DNA of 7,865 nucleotides from Planctomycetaceae bacterium (GCA_003445035.1 DLVV01000276.1:1-7865); one strand, 5' to 3'. Shown: positions 1 through 6,538, counted from the first letter of the stretch. The notes: generated by a model not told the origin, from the letters alone. Program-made: numbers and translations.

Positions 1-5
1 CGCCA

Positions 6-338
6 CTAAAGTCCAGAAGGCGTCTCTGACTCAATCCGCACTTCCACTCCTCCGGCTTTCTTCAACGCGACATTCAGGATGGCGCCCACAAACAGGGAGC
101 CGATGAATTGCGACACCCCGAGAAAGATCGGGAGCACGACGAGCATGACGATCGCTACCGTCATGCCCCCGCCGAGCAGTTCATTCGCAACACCGCCACC
201 GCCCATTCCGGCACCAATTGCGCCCACGAGAAGGGTGAGGCCTATGTTAAACAGGGCGGCCAGAAGTCCGAGGATCGCTCCCATGAGACCTTGAACCTTG
301 GCCAGAGAATACACGCCGATTCCGGTAATCTTCTGCAT
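6..338 (-). CDS. Small integral membrane protein, DUF3566-like, unknown function
   Basis: This encodes 110 aa, mostly membrane-embedded, of unknown function. The sequence shows a short polar N-terminus, a first hydrophobic stretch at about residues 17-42, a Gly-rich loop (G44-G49 and G56-G58), and a second hydrophobic stretch at about 59-90 with a central Pro70. The cytosol-like tail has the pattern ALKKAGGVEVRIE (91-103). A hydrophobic helix ending in N-x-A-x-K-x-x-GG-x-E-V-x-x-E resembles the end of DUF3566-type membrane proteins; that is recall, not a search result. The frame is open up to 575, but residues upstream of the chosen ATG look non-coding (charged, no membrane pattern). A GGAG lies 11 bases before the ATG at 338. 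It is transcribed divergently from the SDR gene, and its stop (TAG) is at 8-6, close to the window edge. I am fairly sure it is a real gene and unsure of its family. Confidence 0.7.
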   Translation of the reverse strand: MQKITGIGVYSLAKVQGLMGAILGLLAALFNIGLTLLVGAIGAGMGGGGVANELLGGGMTVAIVMLVVLPIFLGVSQFIGSLFVGAILNVALKKAGGVEVRIESETPSGL

Positions 339-385
339 CGTTGTTTTCACTCCGATTTTGAGGACAGACTTCTTGACGGACCACA

Positions 386-397
386 TCCTGTACAGGA
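386..397. repeat. 12-bp perfect palindrome upstream of the membrane-protein gene
   Basis: TCCTGTACAGGA is its own reverse complement. It lies 48-59 bases upstream of the ATG at 338, in the divergent intergenic region. An 11-bp interrupted palindrome (TCGAG-T-CTCGA) follows at 423-433. Such a site could bind a dimeric repressor or be chance; no regulator gene is present in the window to link it to. Confidence 0.3.
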
Positions 398-563
398 AAC
401 AGATCCGAGTTCCAATATCTATTCGAGTCTCGAGAGGTTTTCTTGTGGTGATTTTCGGAGTCAGGCCGAAAACCCCGAGTTGCTTGTGGAGGGTACACGG
501 CCATCCGAGGCCAGCTTGACCGCTCGCACGCCTCGGTTGTCGGGAGGTCGTCATCGGCTCGTC

Positions 564-579
564 GGGCAGTTGCATTGCA
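564..579 (+). promoter_or_regulatory. Possible sigma-54 (-24/-12) promoter element for the SDR operon
   Basis: The sequence GGGCAGTTGCATTGCA has GG at 565-566 and GC at 577-578, exactly ten bases apart as in -24/-12 promoters. It matches nine of the twelve informative positions of TGGCACG-N4-TTGCW: GGCA in the first half and TTGCA in the second. Transcription would start near 590, leaving a leader of about 70 bases before the ATG at 662. The mismatches (T to G at the first base, C to G and G to T in the CG step) and the lack of a visible enhancer-binding protein gene make this tentative. Confidence 0.25.
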
Positions 580-647
580 ACCGGCAGACGTCACGTGGAG
601 AATCGTCCTCCGCCGGATTCGAGAGACCCCACGACGGCTAACTTCCT

Positions 648-651
648 GGAG
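648..651 (+). promoter_or_regulatory. Ribosome binding site of the SDR gene
   Basis: GGAG lies ten bases before the ATG at 662. It supports that start over the ATG at 575, which would add 29 residues of non-SDR character, and over the internal ATG at 686 (Met9), which has no comparable site. Confidence 0.5.
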
Positions 652-661
652 ACTCAACGAG

Positions 662-1510
662 ATGACACCGTCTGAAACATTCGACATGACCGATCGCGTG
701 GCGATGGTCTCTGGAGCCGGCCGGGGCATGGGGCGGGCGATGGCGTTAGCCTTCGCCGGGGCCGGGGCCGACGTGGTGGTGGTCGACCGTGACGAAGAAT
801 CCAACCGGCAGACGGCTGCCGAAATCGAGCAACTCGGTCGCCGTGCCCTGCCGGTCTCTTGCGACGTGTCGGACTGCGACGCGATCGAGGCACTGTACCG
901 GACGATCGATACGGAGTTCGGTCGGATCGATGTTGCCGGCAACGTGGCCGGTGAGGGGGTGCTTGCCGAGCCTGACGAGATGACCCGCGAGGAGTTGCTC
1001 GAGGCTTTCAATGGCCTGGTGATTGGCCGGTTTGTGTCGTGTCGCGAGGCGGGCAAGCGGATGCTGGCTGCCGGCCGGGGCAGCATTATCAACATCGGTT
1101 CGCTGGCCTCGATCAGTGCCCTGGGCCGACGACACCTCTCGTACTCGATGGCCATGGGGGCCGTCGTGCAGATGACCCGGGAGCTTTCGACCGAGTGGTC
1201 CGGTCGGGGGGTGCGGGTCAACGCGATCCTGCCCGCCCAGGTGATCAACCCGGGACTGACACGCCGTATGGAATCCGATCCGCACCTGGAACGGATGTTC
1301 CTGGGCGGCATTCCCGCCGGTCGGATGGGTGTGCCGGATGACATCCGGGGGTTGTCATTGTTGCTGGGATCCGATGCCGGCAGTTGGATCACAGGGGCGT
1401 TGATTCCGATGGACGGTGGCAACCTGGCGATGAACGCCGGAGGCACCCCGGGCTGGTTGCGGGCCGAGTCGGCCGATGGTTTCGAATCGGGCGGTGGCCG
1501 TCGGAGTTAG
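662..1510 (+). CDS. Short-chain dehydrogenase/reductase with atypical active site
   Basis: This is a 282-aa cytosolic NAD(P)-dependent oxidoreductase of the classical SDR fold and normal family length. Visible elements are the glycine-rich cofactor loop SGAGRGMG (17-24) after the first beta strand, D42 at the end of the second strand (favouring NAD), D69 in CDVSD, the NVAG stretch (94-97, standing for NNAG), the structural N117, S147 in NIGS, and Y161. The C-terminal region has RVNAILPAQVINPG (185-198) and ITGALIPMDGG (243-253). The lysine of the YxxxK motif is replaced by Met165 (YSMAM), which should impair ordinary SDR chemistry. First gene of a two-gene unit, 9 bases ahead of a 2-hydroxyacid dehydrogenase, which suggests a joint role in oxidising or reducing a hydroxy- or keto-acid or sugar acid. 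The substrate is unknown. Family assignment is secure; activity is not. Confidence 0.93.
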   Translation: MTPSETFDMTDRVAMVSGAGRGMGRAMALAFAGAGADVVVVDRDEESNRQTAAEIEQLGRRALPVSCDVSDCDAIEALYRTIDTEFGRIDVAGNVAGEGVLAEPDEMTREELLEAFNGLVIGRFVSCREAGKRMLAAGRGSIINIGSLASISALGRRHLSYSMAMGAVVQMTRELSTEWSGRGVRVNAILPAQVINPGLTRRMESDPHLERMFLGGIPAGRMGVPDDIRGLSLLLGSDAGSWITGALIPMDGGNLAMNAGGTPGWLRAESADGFESGGGRRS

Positions 1511-1519
1511 GTCCAGGAC

Positions 1520-2581
1520 ATGACCAATCTCGAACCGGGTCCCGCTTCGCTTGCCGAGTGCCGCATCGTGCGGCTCAATGCCGAGTTGTTTTCCCCGTCG
1601 CAGGAGGAACGCGAGGCGTGCGGACGATTCGGGATCGAGCCGGTGCCGGTCGAGGCGGGGACGGTGGCCGAGTTGCAGCAGGTGGTGGCCGGGGCCGATG
1701 CGGTGTTTGCCGTCAGCGTGAACCTGCCGGCGGAGGTGATCGGGGCAATGGACCGCTGTCGGGTGATTTCCAGGATGGGTGCCGGCACCGACCGGATTGA
1801 TGTCCAGGAGGCCACACGTCGGGGAATCCTGGTGACCAACGTTCCCGATTTCTGTGTCGAGGAGCAGGCCGACCACGCGATGGCGATGCTGCTGGCTCTC
1901 GAGAGGCAACTCAAGCGGATGGACCATGACACGGCCGCCGGTCACTGGACCGGTTCGCGAAAGGCCTCGGGCCGAAACCACCGTTTGCCCGGCCGGACGT
2001 TGGGGCTGGTCGGCTTCGGCCGCTCGGCCAAGGCGATGGCCAGGCGAGCACGCGGGTTCGGACTGCAGGTGCTGGCGACGAGGCGACGGGAGGTGGACGA
2101 CCCGGAAGTGGCCGAACTGGAAGTCGAGCTTGTTCGGCTTGAGGAACTGCTTGTCCGGTCTGATTACGTCTCGCTGCACCTGCCGCTGACGGCCGAGACC
2201 CGGCACCTGCTCGATGCCCAGGCCCTGTCCCGGATGAAACCGGATGCGATCCTGATCAACACCTCGCGGGGGGCGATTGTCGATGAGGACGCGCTGGTCA
2301 CGGCCCTGGACGAGAAACGTCTGCGTGGAGCCGGGCTGGACGTGTTCGAGCGGATCAACGTGCACGATCCCGACGAGGTGCCTCCAACCGGTGACCCGCT
2401 GCTCGGGCGAGACGACATCGTGCTGACGCCCCACGTGGCTGCCTTCAGCGTCGAGAGTCGACGGGACGTGGTCGAAGGGAGCGTCACCAACCTGGTCGAT
2501 GTCCTCCAGGGCCGCTGGCCGACTGGCGAGAACATCGTCAACCCGGCCGTCACCCCGCGGTGGCCGCTGGTGGAACGCTAG
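1520..2581 (+). CDS. D-isomer specific 2-hydroxyacid dehydrogenase (PGDH/CtBP-like)
   Basis: This 353-aa protein has the length and two-domain layout of the D-2-hydroxyacid dehydrogenase family, which interconverts 2-keto and D-2-hydroxy acids with NAD(P)H. An N-terminal substrate domain includes the conserved MGAGTDRIDV stretch (86-95) and VPDFCVEEQADHAMAM (108-123). The Rossmann domain starts with TLGLVGFGRSAKAMA (160-174), with Ala170 at the third position of GxGxxG. The catalytic Arg250 (INTSRGAIVDE) and His305 (VLTPHVAA) are present. The Glu normally five residues after the D of GLDVF (D274) is Ile279, and the following loop (IN-VHDPDEVPPTGDPLL) is longer than usual. Where NAD-specific members have an acid after the second strand, this has TRRR (187-190), compatible with NADP. 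It starts 9 bases after the SDR stop and probably shares its transcript. Its true substrate is unknown; serA should not be assumed. Confidence 0.93.
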   Translation: MTNLEPGPASLAECRIVRLNAELFSPSQEEREACGRFGIEPVPVEAGTVAELQQVVAGADAVFAVSVNLPAEVIGAMDRCRVISRMGAGTDRIDVQEATRRGILVTNVPDFCVEEQADHAMAMLLALERQLKRMDHDTAAGHWTGSRKASGRNHRLPGRTLGLVGFGRSAKAMARRARGFGLQVLATRRREVDDPEVAELEVELVRLEELLVRSDYVSLHLPLTAETRHLLDAQALSRMKPDAILINTSRGAIVDEDALVTALDEKRLRGAGLDVFERINVHDPDEVPPTGDPLLGRDDIVLTPHVAAFSVESRRDVVEGSVTNLVDVLQGRWPTGENIVNPAVTPRWPLVER

Positions 2582-2583
2582 CG
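2576..2583. other. Overlapping convergent stop codons in a CTAG
   Basis: The plus-strand stop TAG is 2579-2581 and the minus-strand stop TAG is 2580-2578, so both use the same CTAG core, inside the 8-bp palindrome CGCTAGCG. There is therefore no intergenic space between the convergent units. I see no stem-loop with a T-run here on either strand. Confidence 0.9.
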
Positions 2584-4095
2584 GCGGACGTCGAGTTCAA
2601 CGGCTCGCGCCACCCTCGCGGCCTTGCTGGTCTTTGCCTGTTTGACCAGGACCAGCTTCACGAGGTTGTCACCCCTGGCAATCAGGGAGGGGGAGACCGA
2701 TGTTTCCAGGCGGTCCTTTCCGGCCGATTTCCAGCCGGTGACCGGTTTGTCGCCGATCGTCACGGTGATCCGGTCTCCGGCCTGCAGGTTGTCTACCTGC
2801 AGCCGAAGCGTCAACGACTTTGTTTTCCTCGTGAGGTCTTCACGGACTCGCAACCGAAGTCCCAGCGGACGACCCGGTTCGAGTGCCTTGGGCAGAATGC
2901 AGTGCAGCCAGTTGCTGGGATACTCGCCGGCCGGCCGTCCCCGGTCGACCACGAACATCAACTCGGGTTCGCTCGCTCGCAGGCCCGCGGGGTCCCCGAT
3001 GCGGTCGAGCATCGAGGCCATCCAGGGACCGGTCTGTTCGGAGTTGTCGAGGGTATGCGGGAACCAGTTGAACAGGTAGATGCCGTCGGCTCCCTGCTGC
3101 CAGTAATTCAGCGCGATGGCGGCGGCGAGCTTGCGGGGGATCGGCGAGTAACGGCTCGGCCAGCCGTAGAGACACGGGTACACGTGAACACCGCGGGGGC
3201 GGGCCAGCTTGCGGAACTGGGCGATCTCGATGTCGATCACTCCGCTGCCCAGGATCACGTGGTCGACCAGGCCCCGTTCGATCCACTTGGCCACTTCGAA
3301 ACCGTCGCGACCGCATGCATCCAGCGACTCGTCAACGCGGACGGCCAACTGCAGTCGGCGTCCTCGTTTTTTCGACTGTTGCTGGAGCAACCGGTGGTAC
3401 CTGGACACCAGTTCGGTCAGCAGTGGTGCGTTCTTCTTCTCGGTGCCGGGCAGGAAATAGGGGGCACCGCGGAGGAAGTCGACCTCGAGTCCGTCGAAAT
3501 CGTACTTGGTGAAGATTTCCTCGATCGCCCGGAACTTCAGATCACGGACTTCCTTCACTGCGAAGTTCAGCGCCGTCGGGTAACTGGTCACCGCTCCGTA
3601 CTTCTTCTTTCCCAGCAGCCATTCGGGATGCTTGATCTTGAACGTCGGCTGTTCGCTGAGGATGAACGAGTCGTGGATGTCGTTGATCCGGAACGAGTAG
3701 AAGACGTCGAGCTTTCGCTTGTGGGCTTCGCGAACGACCACACGCGGCGGATCGTTGCCCTGGTCGATCAGGGCCTGCAGTTTCGGATCGGCTTTTCCCA
3801 CGCGGGCCCCGGTTCGTTCCAGCACCCGGCTGTCGTAGTTGGCCGTGTTTCCTCCGGATCCGTCACACCAGAACAACGCGTCGACGTGGCTGTTCTCAAG
3901 AGGACCGAAGAGGTTGGCGATCCACTGATCGAGATCTCCCTTGGCGTCCTTGAAGACGCCGTGACCATCGCTGTTGAAGATCACGCGATACCGTTTCGGA
4001 GAATCCGGCCCGGGTTCGGCCGCACCGGCCACGGCAGCCATCGAGGACGAGACGAGGGCCAGCAGGGTGAAGCGTACGACGAGCGAGAGGTTCAT
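2578..4095 (-). CDS. Secreted GHL10-like (GH10-like TIM barrel) protein
   Basis: This encodes 505 aa. The N-terminus has a Sec signal peptide: a polar start with Arg8, a hydrophobic core at 9-19, and an Ala-rich cleavage region near AVAGAA (21-26). The mature part begins RYRVIFNSDGHGVF (35-48) and looks like a TIM-barrel glycosidase of the GHL10/DUF4015 type. It has ADP/HKRKLDVFYSFRINDIHDS (around 125-143), then the strand YDFDGLEVDF (198-207) with acidic residues D201, E204 and D206 at a barrel-strand end, RLQLAVRVDES (247-257), HVYPCLYGWPS (304-314) and GADGIYLFNW (335-344). The last ~100 residues look like a beta-sandwich domain. The frame extends to a TTG at 4122, but the ATG at 4095 places the signal peptide correctly. 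Last gene of the three-gene minus-strand unit, 23 bases after the preceding stop. Likely an exported glycoside hydrolase or related protein; catalytic residues and substrate are not established. Confidence 0.85.
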   Translation of the reverse strand: MNLSLVVRFTLLALVSSSMAAVAGAAEPGPDSPKRYRVIFNSDGHGVFKDAKGDLDQWIANLFGPLENSHVDALFWCDGSGGNTANYDSRVLERTGARVGKADPKLQALIDQGNDPPRVVVREAHKRKLDVFYSFRINDIHDSFILSEQPTFKIKHPEWLLGKKKYGAVTSYPTALNFAVKEVRDLKFRAIEEIFTKYDFDGLEVDFLRGAPYFLPGTEKKNAPLLTELVSRYHRLLQQQSKKRGRRLQLAVRVDESLDACGRDGFEVAKWIERGLVDHVILGSGVIDIEIAQFRKLARPRGVHVYPCLYGWPSRYSPIPRKLAAAIALNYWQQGADGIYLFNWFPHTLDNSEQTGPWMASMLDRIGDPAGLRASEPELMFVVDRGRPAGEYPSNWLHCILPKALEPGRPLGLRLRVREDLTRKTKSLTLRLQVDNLQAGDRITVTIGDKPVTGWKSAGKDRLETSVSPSLIARGDNLVKLVLVKQAKTSKAARVARAVELDVRR

Positions 4096-4118
4096 GAGTG
4101 CGATTCCGGGATGTCGGG

Positions 4119-4847
4119 TCAAATGGAGGGCTGTCCGACGGCGAACATCGAGTTGGTGGCCGGCCGGCTGATCGGATTCGAGTAGTGGTGGACTGTTGAG
4201 ACTTCCTGGCCGTCGCGCGTGACCGGGGTCGGTTGTTCGATGACGAAGTCGGCGAAGTGCCCTGCGTTGAATGCGACGAAGGCCAGCCGCACGCTGTCGA
4301 CGGCCGGCTGGTGGCGTTCGGAAAGATCCGGCAGCGCGACCGGGCCGGTGTCGACCTGGTAGAGGCTCTTGTCGAGGCTGATGTTCATCGTCTTGACCGG
4401 GTACTCGATCACCGCTCGCAGCCCCGATTCGGTGTTGGCGATCTCGGTCCTGGCCACGATCGGAACCTCGGTGGCCGTCACGTCTCGGATCTCCTCGAAC
4501 GTTGTCAGTTCGCGGACCGGCTCGCCGTAGACCAGTCGGTAGTCGGGTGCGCCCCAGAGATCGACCGGGCGGATTTCGCGATAGGTTTCGCGGGCATCAG
4601 CGTGTCGCCGGAAAATCAGCAGGCGGTCACCACCGAAGATCGGCATGAAATCGTAGTTGGGTGACATGAACAGGTCGGATTCTGCAAACGTGTTCTCGCT
4701 CTTGCACGATCCGCACTGCAGGAACGTCACCTGGCCGCCGTCGCGGTCGTCGTGAAGCACCGTGCGGCTCTCGATCCAGAACCGCACGGCGTTGAAGCTG
4801 GCCGTGTTGCAGATGAACGACCGACCGTAGTCCAGGCACTGTGTCAT
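4119..4847 (-). CDS. Conserved-looking protein of unknown function (242 aa)
   Basis: I do not recognise a named family. The protein is 242 aa with no signal peptide and no membrane segment, so it is probably cytosolic. The N-terminal part has an aromatic and Cys-containing stretch, DYGRSFICNTASFNAVRFWIES (C13), followed by QCGSCKSENTF (C45 and C48), a single CxxC. The middle is rich in aromatic and charged residues (NYDFMPIFGGD, 64-74; VDLWGAPDYRLVYGEP, 95-110). The C-terminal half predicts beta strands, with LYQVDTGPVALPDL (162-175) and VRLAFVAFNAGHFADFVIEQP (186-206), suggesting a beta-sandwich or jelly-roll fold. The frame is open to 4928, but residues before the ATG at 4847 look non-coding and would overlap the upstream gene. 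It begins 13 bases after that gene's stop and ends 23 bases before the next start, so co-transcription with two exported proteins is likely. Confidence 0.82.
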   Translation of the reverse strand: MTQCLDYGRSFICNTASFNAVRFWIESRTVLHDDRDGGQVTFLQCGSCKSENTFAESDLFMSPNYDFMPIFGGDRLLIFRRHADARETYREIRPVDLWGAPDYRLVYGEPVRELTTFEEIRDVTATEVPIVARTEIANTESGLRAVIEYPVKTMNISLDKSLYQVDTGPVALPDLSERHQPAVDSVRLAFVAFNAGHFADFVIEQPTPVTRDGQEVSTVHHYSNPISRPATNSMFAVGQPSI

Positions 4848-4860
4848 CGAGTCGGCCCGA

Positions 4861-6480
4861 TCACTGGTCGTAGGACTGGATGTAGTGAGCGTGTCGGGTG
4901 CCGGGCGTGATCGAGTAGAGCTTGGCACCCTTGAGATGGAAGCGGAGCCTGATGGGGCGTCCCTGCAGTTGGTGCAGGTCGGCTTGTCCTTTCCAGGCCA
5001 GCTTGTGGCTGATGCTGTCGGAGGTCAGCGGCACCGAGGATTCGATCCCGAAGTTCTTGATCGGTTTCCCCTCGGCATCAAGTGCCTCGACGGTCAGCGA
5101 ACCGCCCTTGGCCTCGGCGTTGACCGTCAGCGTGTCGCCCAGGAACAGGATCGGCCGGGTGGTCATCGAACCACCCTTGGGCCCGGCTTCGACCGAGACG
5201 AACCCGTCGACTCGCAAAGTGGCCAGGCCGACGCCCTTCTTGGGTGGCTTGGGGTTGGGGTCCAGCTTGGGGGGATCGCCGGTCCAGGTCCACCAGTGCT
5301 TGGCGTTGGTGCCGGCGTAGTAGAAGTGAATGCGGTCGCCGACGACGATCGGGTCGGGAGTGAAGTACGGCGTCACATAGCCCCAGTCCCAGTCTTTCTT
5401 CTTCATGTTGCCGTAGGGCAGGAACACCGATGCACGGGCCCTGGGACCCCAGTCCCGCTTCGCCATCAACTCGGAGTAGGAGACCGTGCCACTGCCACCG
5501 ACCCGCGACCAGATCACCCCGTCGCGGCTGTAGGCCAGTTGCAGGTCCTGCCGGTCCGTCCACGGCTTGTCGGGAGTGATCTGTTTCAGTGACTCGTTGT
5601 GATAGGCCCCGATCAGGCCGATGAAGCCACCGGCGTAGGGCATGGGGGCCATCTGGTAGAACTGGGTCTGTTGCACCTCATCGCGGGTTGTGCGGCGGAA
5701 CACGGTGATCTTCGGCGACCAGTGGAGGAAATCCTCGCTCTCGGTCCGAGCGACCAGTCGCACGTTGGGAGGGCCGAATCGCAGGATCGCCATGTAGCGG
5801 CGGTTGCGGGAATCCCACAGTGGGCAAACCTGCGTGTCGCTGAAGGGAATGATCTTCAGCGGCTTGACCGTCTTCCAGTGAATTCCATCGGGTGAGAAGC
5901 CGGCGCTGCTCATCCACGAGCTCGACTTGTTGTTGGGAGCGCAGCTGAAGAGCATCTTGTAACGCCGTGCCGGATCGGGGTCGTGCTCGTCGCGGATGAT
6001 TCCCGGGCACTGGAATCCAGGGACGTCCGGCGGCGTGACGAGATTGCTGCCGGTGTCCTTGTTGATCACCGGCTTGGTCCACTTCACCCCGTCCCGGGAG
6101 GTGGCCAGGCAGAGGTTGCCTTCGGAGATCCCCTTCTTCTTTTTCCAGGTCTGGTACCACATCCGGAACAACTTGGTCTTCGGGTCGTAGTGCACCGTCC
6201 CGTATCCGGGCCCGCCCACTTCCCACGGCTTGTCCGCGACCAGCACCGGGTTCTGTTTGTGCTTGACCGGCTGGTTCAGTTTTCGGCGGGCTCCCTTCAT
6301 CGAGGAGATCAGCCGACCGTCGATGAACAACTCGGTTTCTCTGAGCAGGATCACGCTCGCGGCGTTCGAGTCGTTGAGGTCCTTGAACAGGCCGTCGGGG
6401 GCTTTCAGGGGCTTTGCGGCCGGAAGTGACGCGACAGTCACCAACAACAGGATGGCGGTAGAGAGGTTGAATCGACTCAT
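4861..6480 (-). CDS. Secreted five-bladed beta-propeller, GH43/GH32/GH130-like
   Basis: This encodes 539 aa. Residues 1-22 form a Sec signal peptide: Arg3, a hydrophobic run at 9-18, then LPAA before KPLKAPDG. The mature protein reads as a five-bladed propeller of the arabinanase/invertase/levansucrase type. A blade motif S-x-D-(G/x)-x-x-W recurs at SRDGVKW (128-134), SPDGIHW (196-202), SEDFLHW (248-254) and SRDGVIW (318-324). Other strand pairs include YGTVHYDPKTKLFRMWYQ (93-110), FSDTQVCPLWDSRNRRYMAI (213-232) and PDPIVVGDRIHFYYAGT (375-391). A Pro-rich linker (403-414) leads to a C-terminal beta-sandwich (about 417-530). The ATG at 6480 is chosen over an extension to 6537 because it places the signal peptide at the N-terminus. 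First gene of the minus-strand unit. Proteins like this act on oligosaccharides or bind glycans; the precise reaction is unknown. Confidence 0.87.
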   Translation of the reverse strand: MSRFNLSTAILLLVTVASLPAAKPLKAPDGLFKDLNDSNAASVILLRETELFIDGRLISSMKGARRKLNQPVKHKQNPVLVADKPWEVGGPGYGTVHYDPKTKLFRMWYQTWKKKKGISEGNLCLATSRDGVKWTKPVINKDTGSNLVTPPDVPGFQCPGIIRDEHDPDPARRYKMLFSCAPNNKSSSWMSSAGFSPDGIHWKTVKPLKIIPFSDTQVCPLWDSRNRRYMAILRFGPPNVRLVARTESEDFLHWSPKITVFRRTTRDEVQQTQFYQMAPMPYAGGFIGLIGAYHNESLKQITPDKPWTDRQDLQLAYSRDGVIWSRVGGSGTVSYSELMAKRDWGPRARASVFLPYGNMKKKDWDWGYVTPYFTPDPIVVGDRIHFYYAGTNAKHWWTWTGDPPKLDPNPKPPKKGVGLATLRVDGFVSVEAGPKGGSMTTRPILFLGDTLTVNAEAKGGSLTVEALDAEGKPIKNFGIESSVPLTSDSISHKLAWKGQADLHQLQGRPIRLRFHLKGAKLYSITPGTRHAHYIQSYDQ

Positions 6481-6508
6481 GGACAGGGGTTCCGTAGAAA
6501 TGGCGAGA

Positions 6509-6538
6509 TTGATTCGAATCGGTGAAGACTTATACAAT
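6509..6538 (+). promoter_or_regulatory. Candidate sigma-70 promoter for the DUF1501 gene
   Basis: A -35-like TTGATT (6509-6514) is followed after 16 bases by TATACA (6531-6536), or after 18 bases by TACAAT (6533-6538), which matches five of six bases of TATAAT. Transcription would begin near 6545, leaving a leader of about 90 bases. On the other strand TATAAG (6534-6529) could serve as the -10 of the beta-propeller unit, but I see no good -35 for it. If both are used, the two promoters overlap back to back. Confidence 0.4.

Larger units (their letters stand above)
339..661. other. Divergent intergenic region (323 bases)
   Basis: This stretch separates the minus-strand membrane-protein gene from the plus-strand SDR gene and must hold both promoters. 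I see no convincing gene in it: frames are open on both strands, but the translations are low-complexity, rich in Arg, Pro and Ser, and lack any domain pattern. I found no well-spaced sigma-70 hexamer pair on either strand. What stands out is a 12-bp palindrome at 386-397, an 11-bp interrupted palindrome at 423-433, another (TTGCA-T-TGCAA) at 570-580, and a sigma-54-like element at 564-579. The last 14 bases carry the SDR ribosome binding site. Confidence 0.6.

Noticed and set aside
339..575. N-terminal extension of the small membrane protein to an ATG at 575
   Set aside because: The extra 79 residues lack membrane or domain character, and the ATG at 338 has a GGAG 11 bases upstream and begins a sensible short cytosolic lead.
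575..661. Earlier ATG at 575 for the SDR
   Set aside because: SDRs begin a few residues before the first beta strand; the extra 29 residues are Arg-rich and unlike the family, and the start at 662 has its own GGAG.
247..1446. Minus-strand open frame of 399 codons opposite the SDR
   Set aside because: The plus strand encodes an SDR with ordered motifs; the antisense translation is Ser/Arg/Pro-rich and low in complexity.
1355..2434. Minus-strand open frame of 359 codons opposite the 2-hydroxyacid dehydrogenase
   Set aside because: Shadow of a well-supported gene; no motif, no plausible start.
1520..2581. Naming the dehydrogenase serA (phosphoglycerate dehydrogenase)
   Set aside because: No C-terminal ACT domain, no canonical Glu, and no serine biosynthesis neighbours; a specific substrate is not supported.
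2540..2620. Possible bidirectional terminator at the convergent gene ends
   Set aside because: Only a short CCGC/GCGG pairing and the CGCTAGCG palindrome are visible, with no T-run on either strand.
2560..4185. Plus-strand open frame of 541 codons opposite the TIM-barrel gene
   Set aside because: It is longer than the minus-strand gene, but its translation has no domain pattern and is rich in Gly, Val, Arg and Gln as expected for a shadow of a high-GC gene. The minus frame has a signal peptide and coherent barrel-strand motifs.
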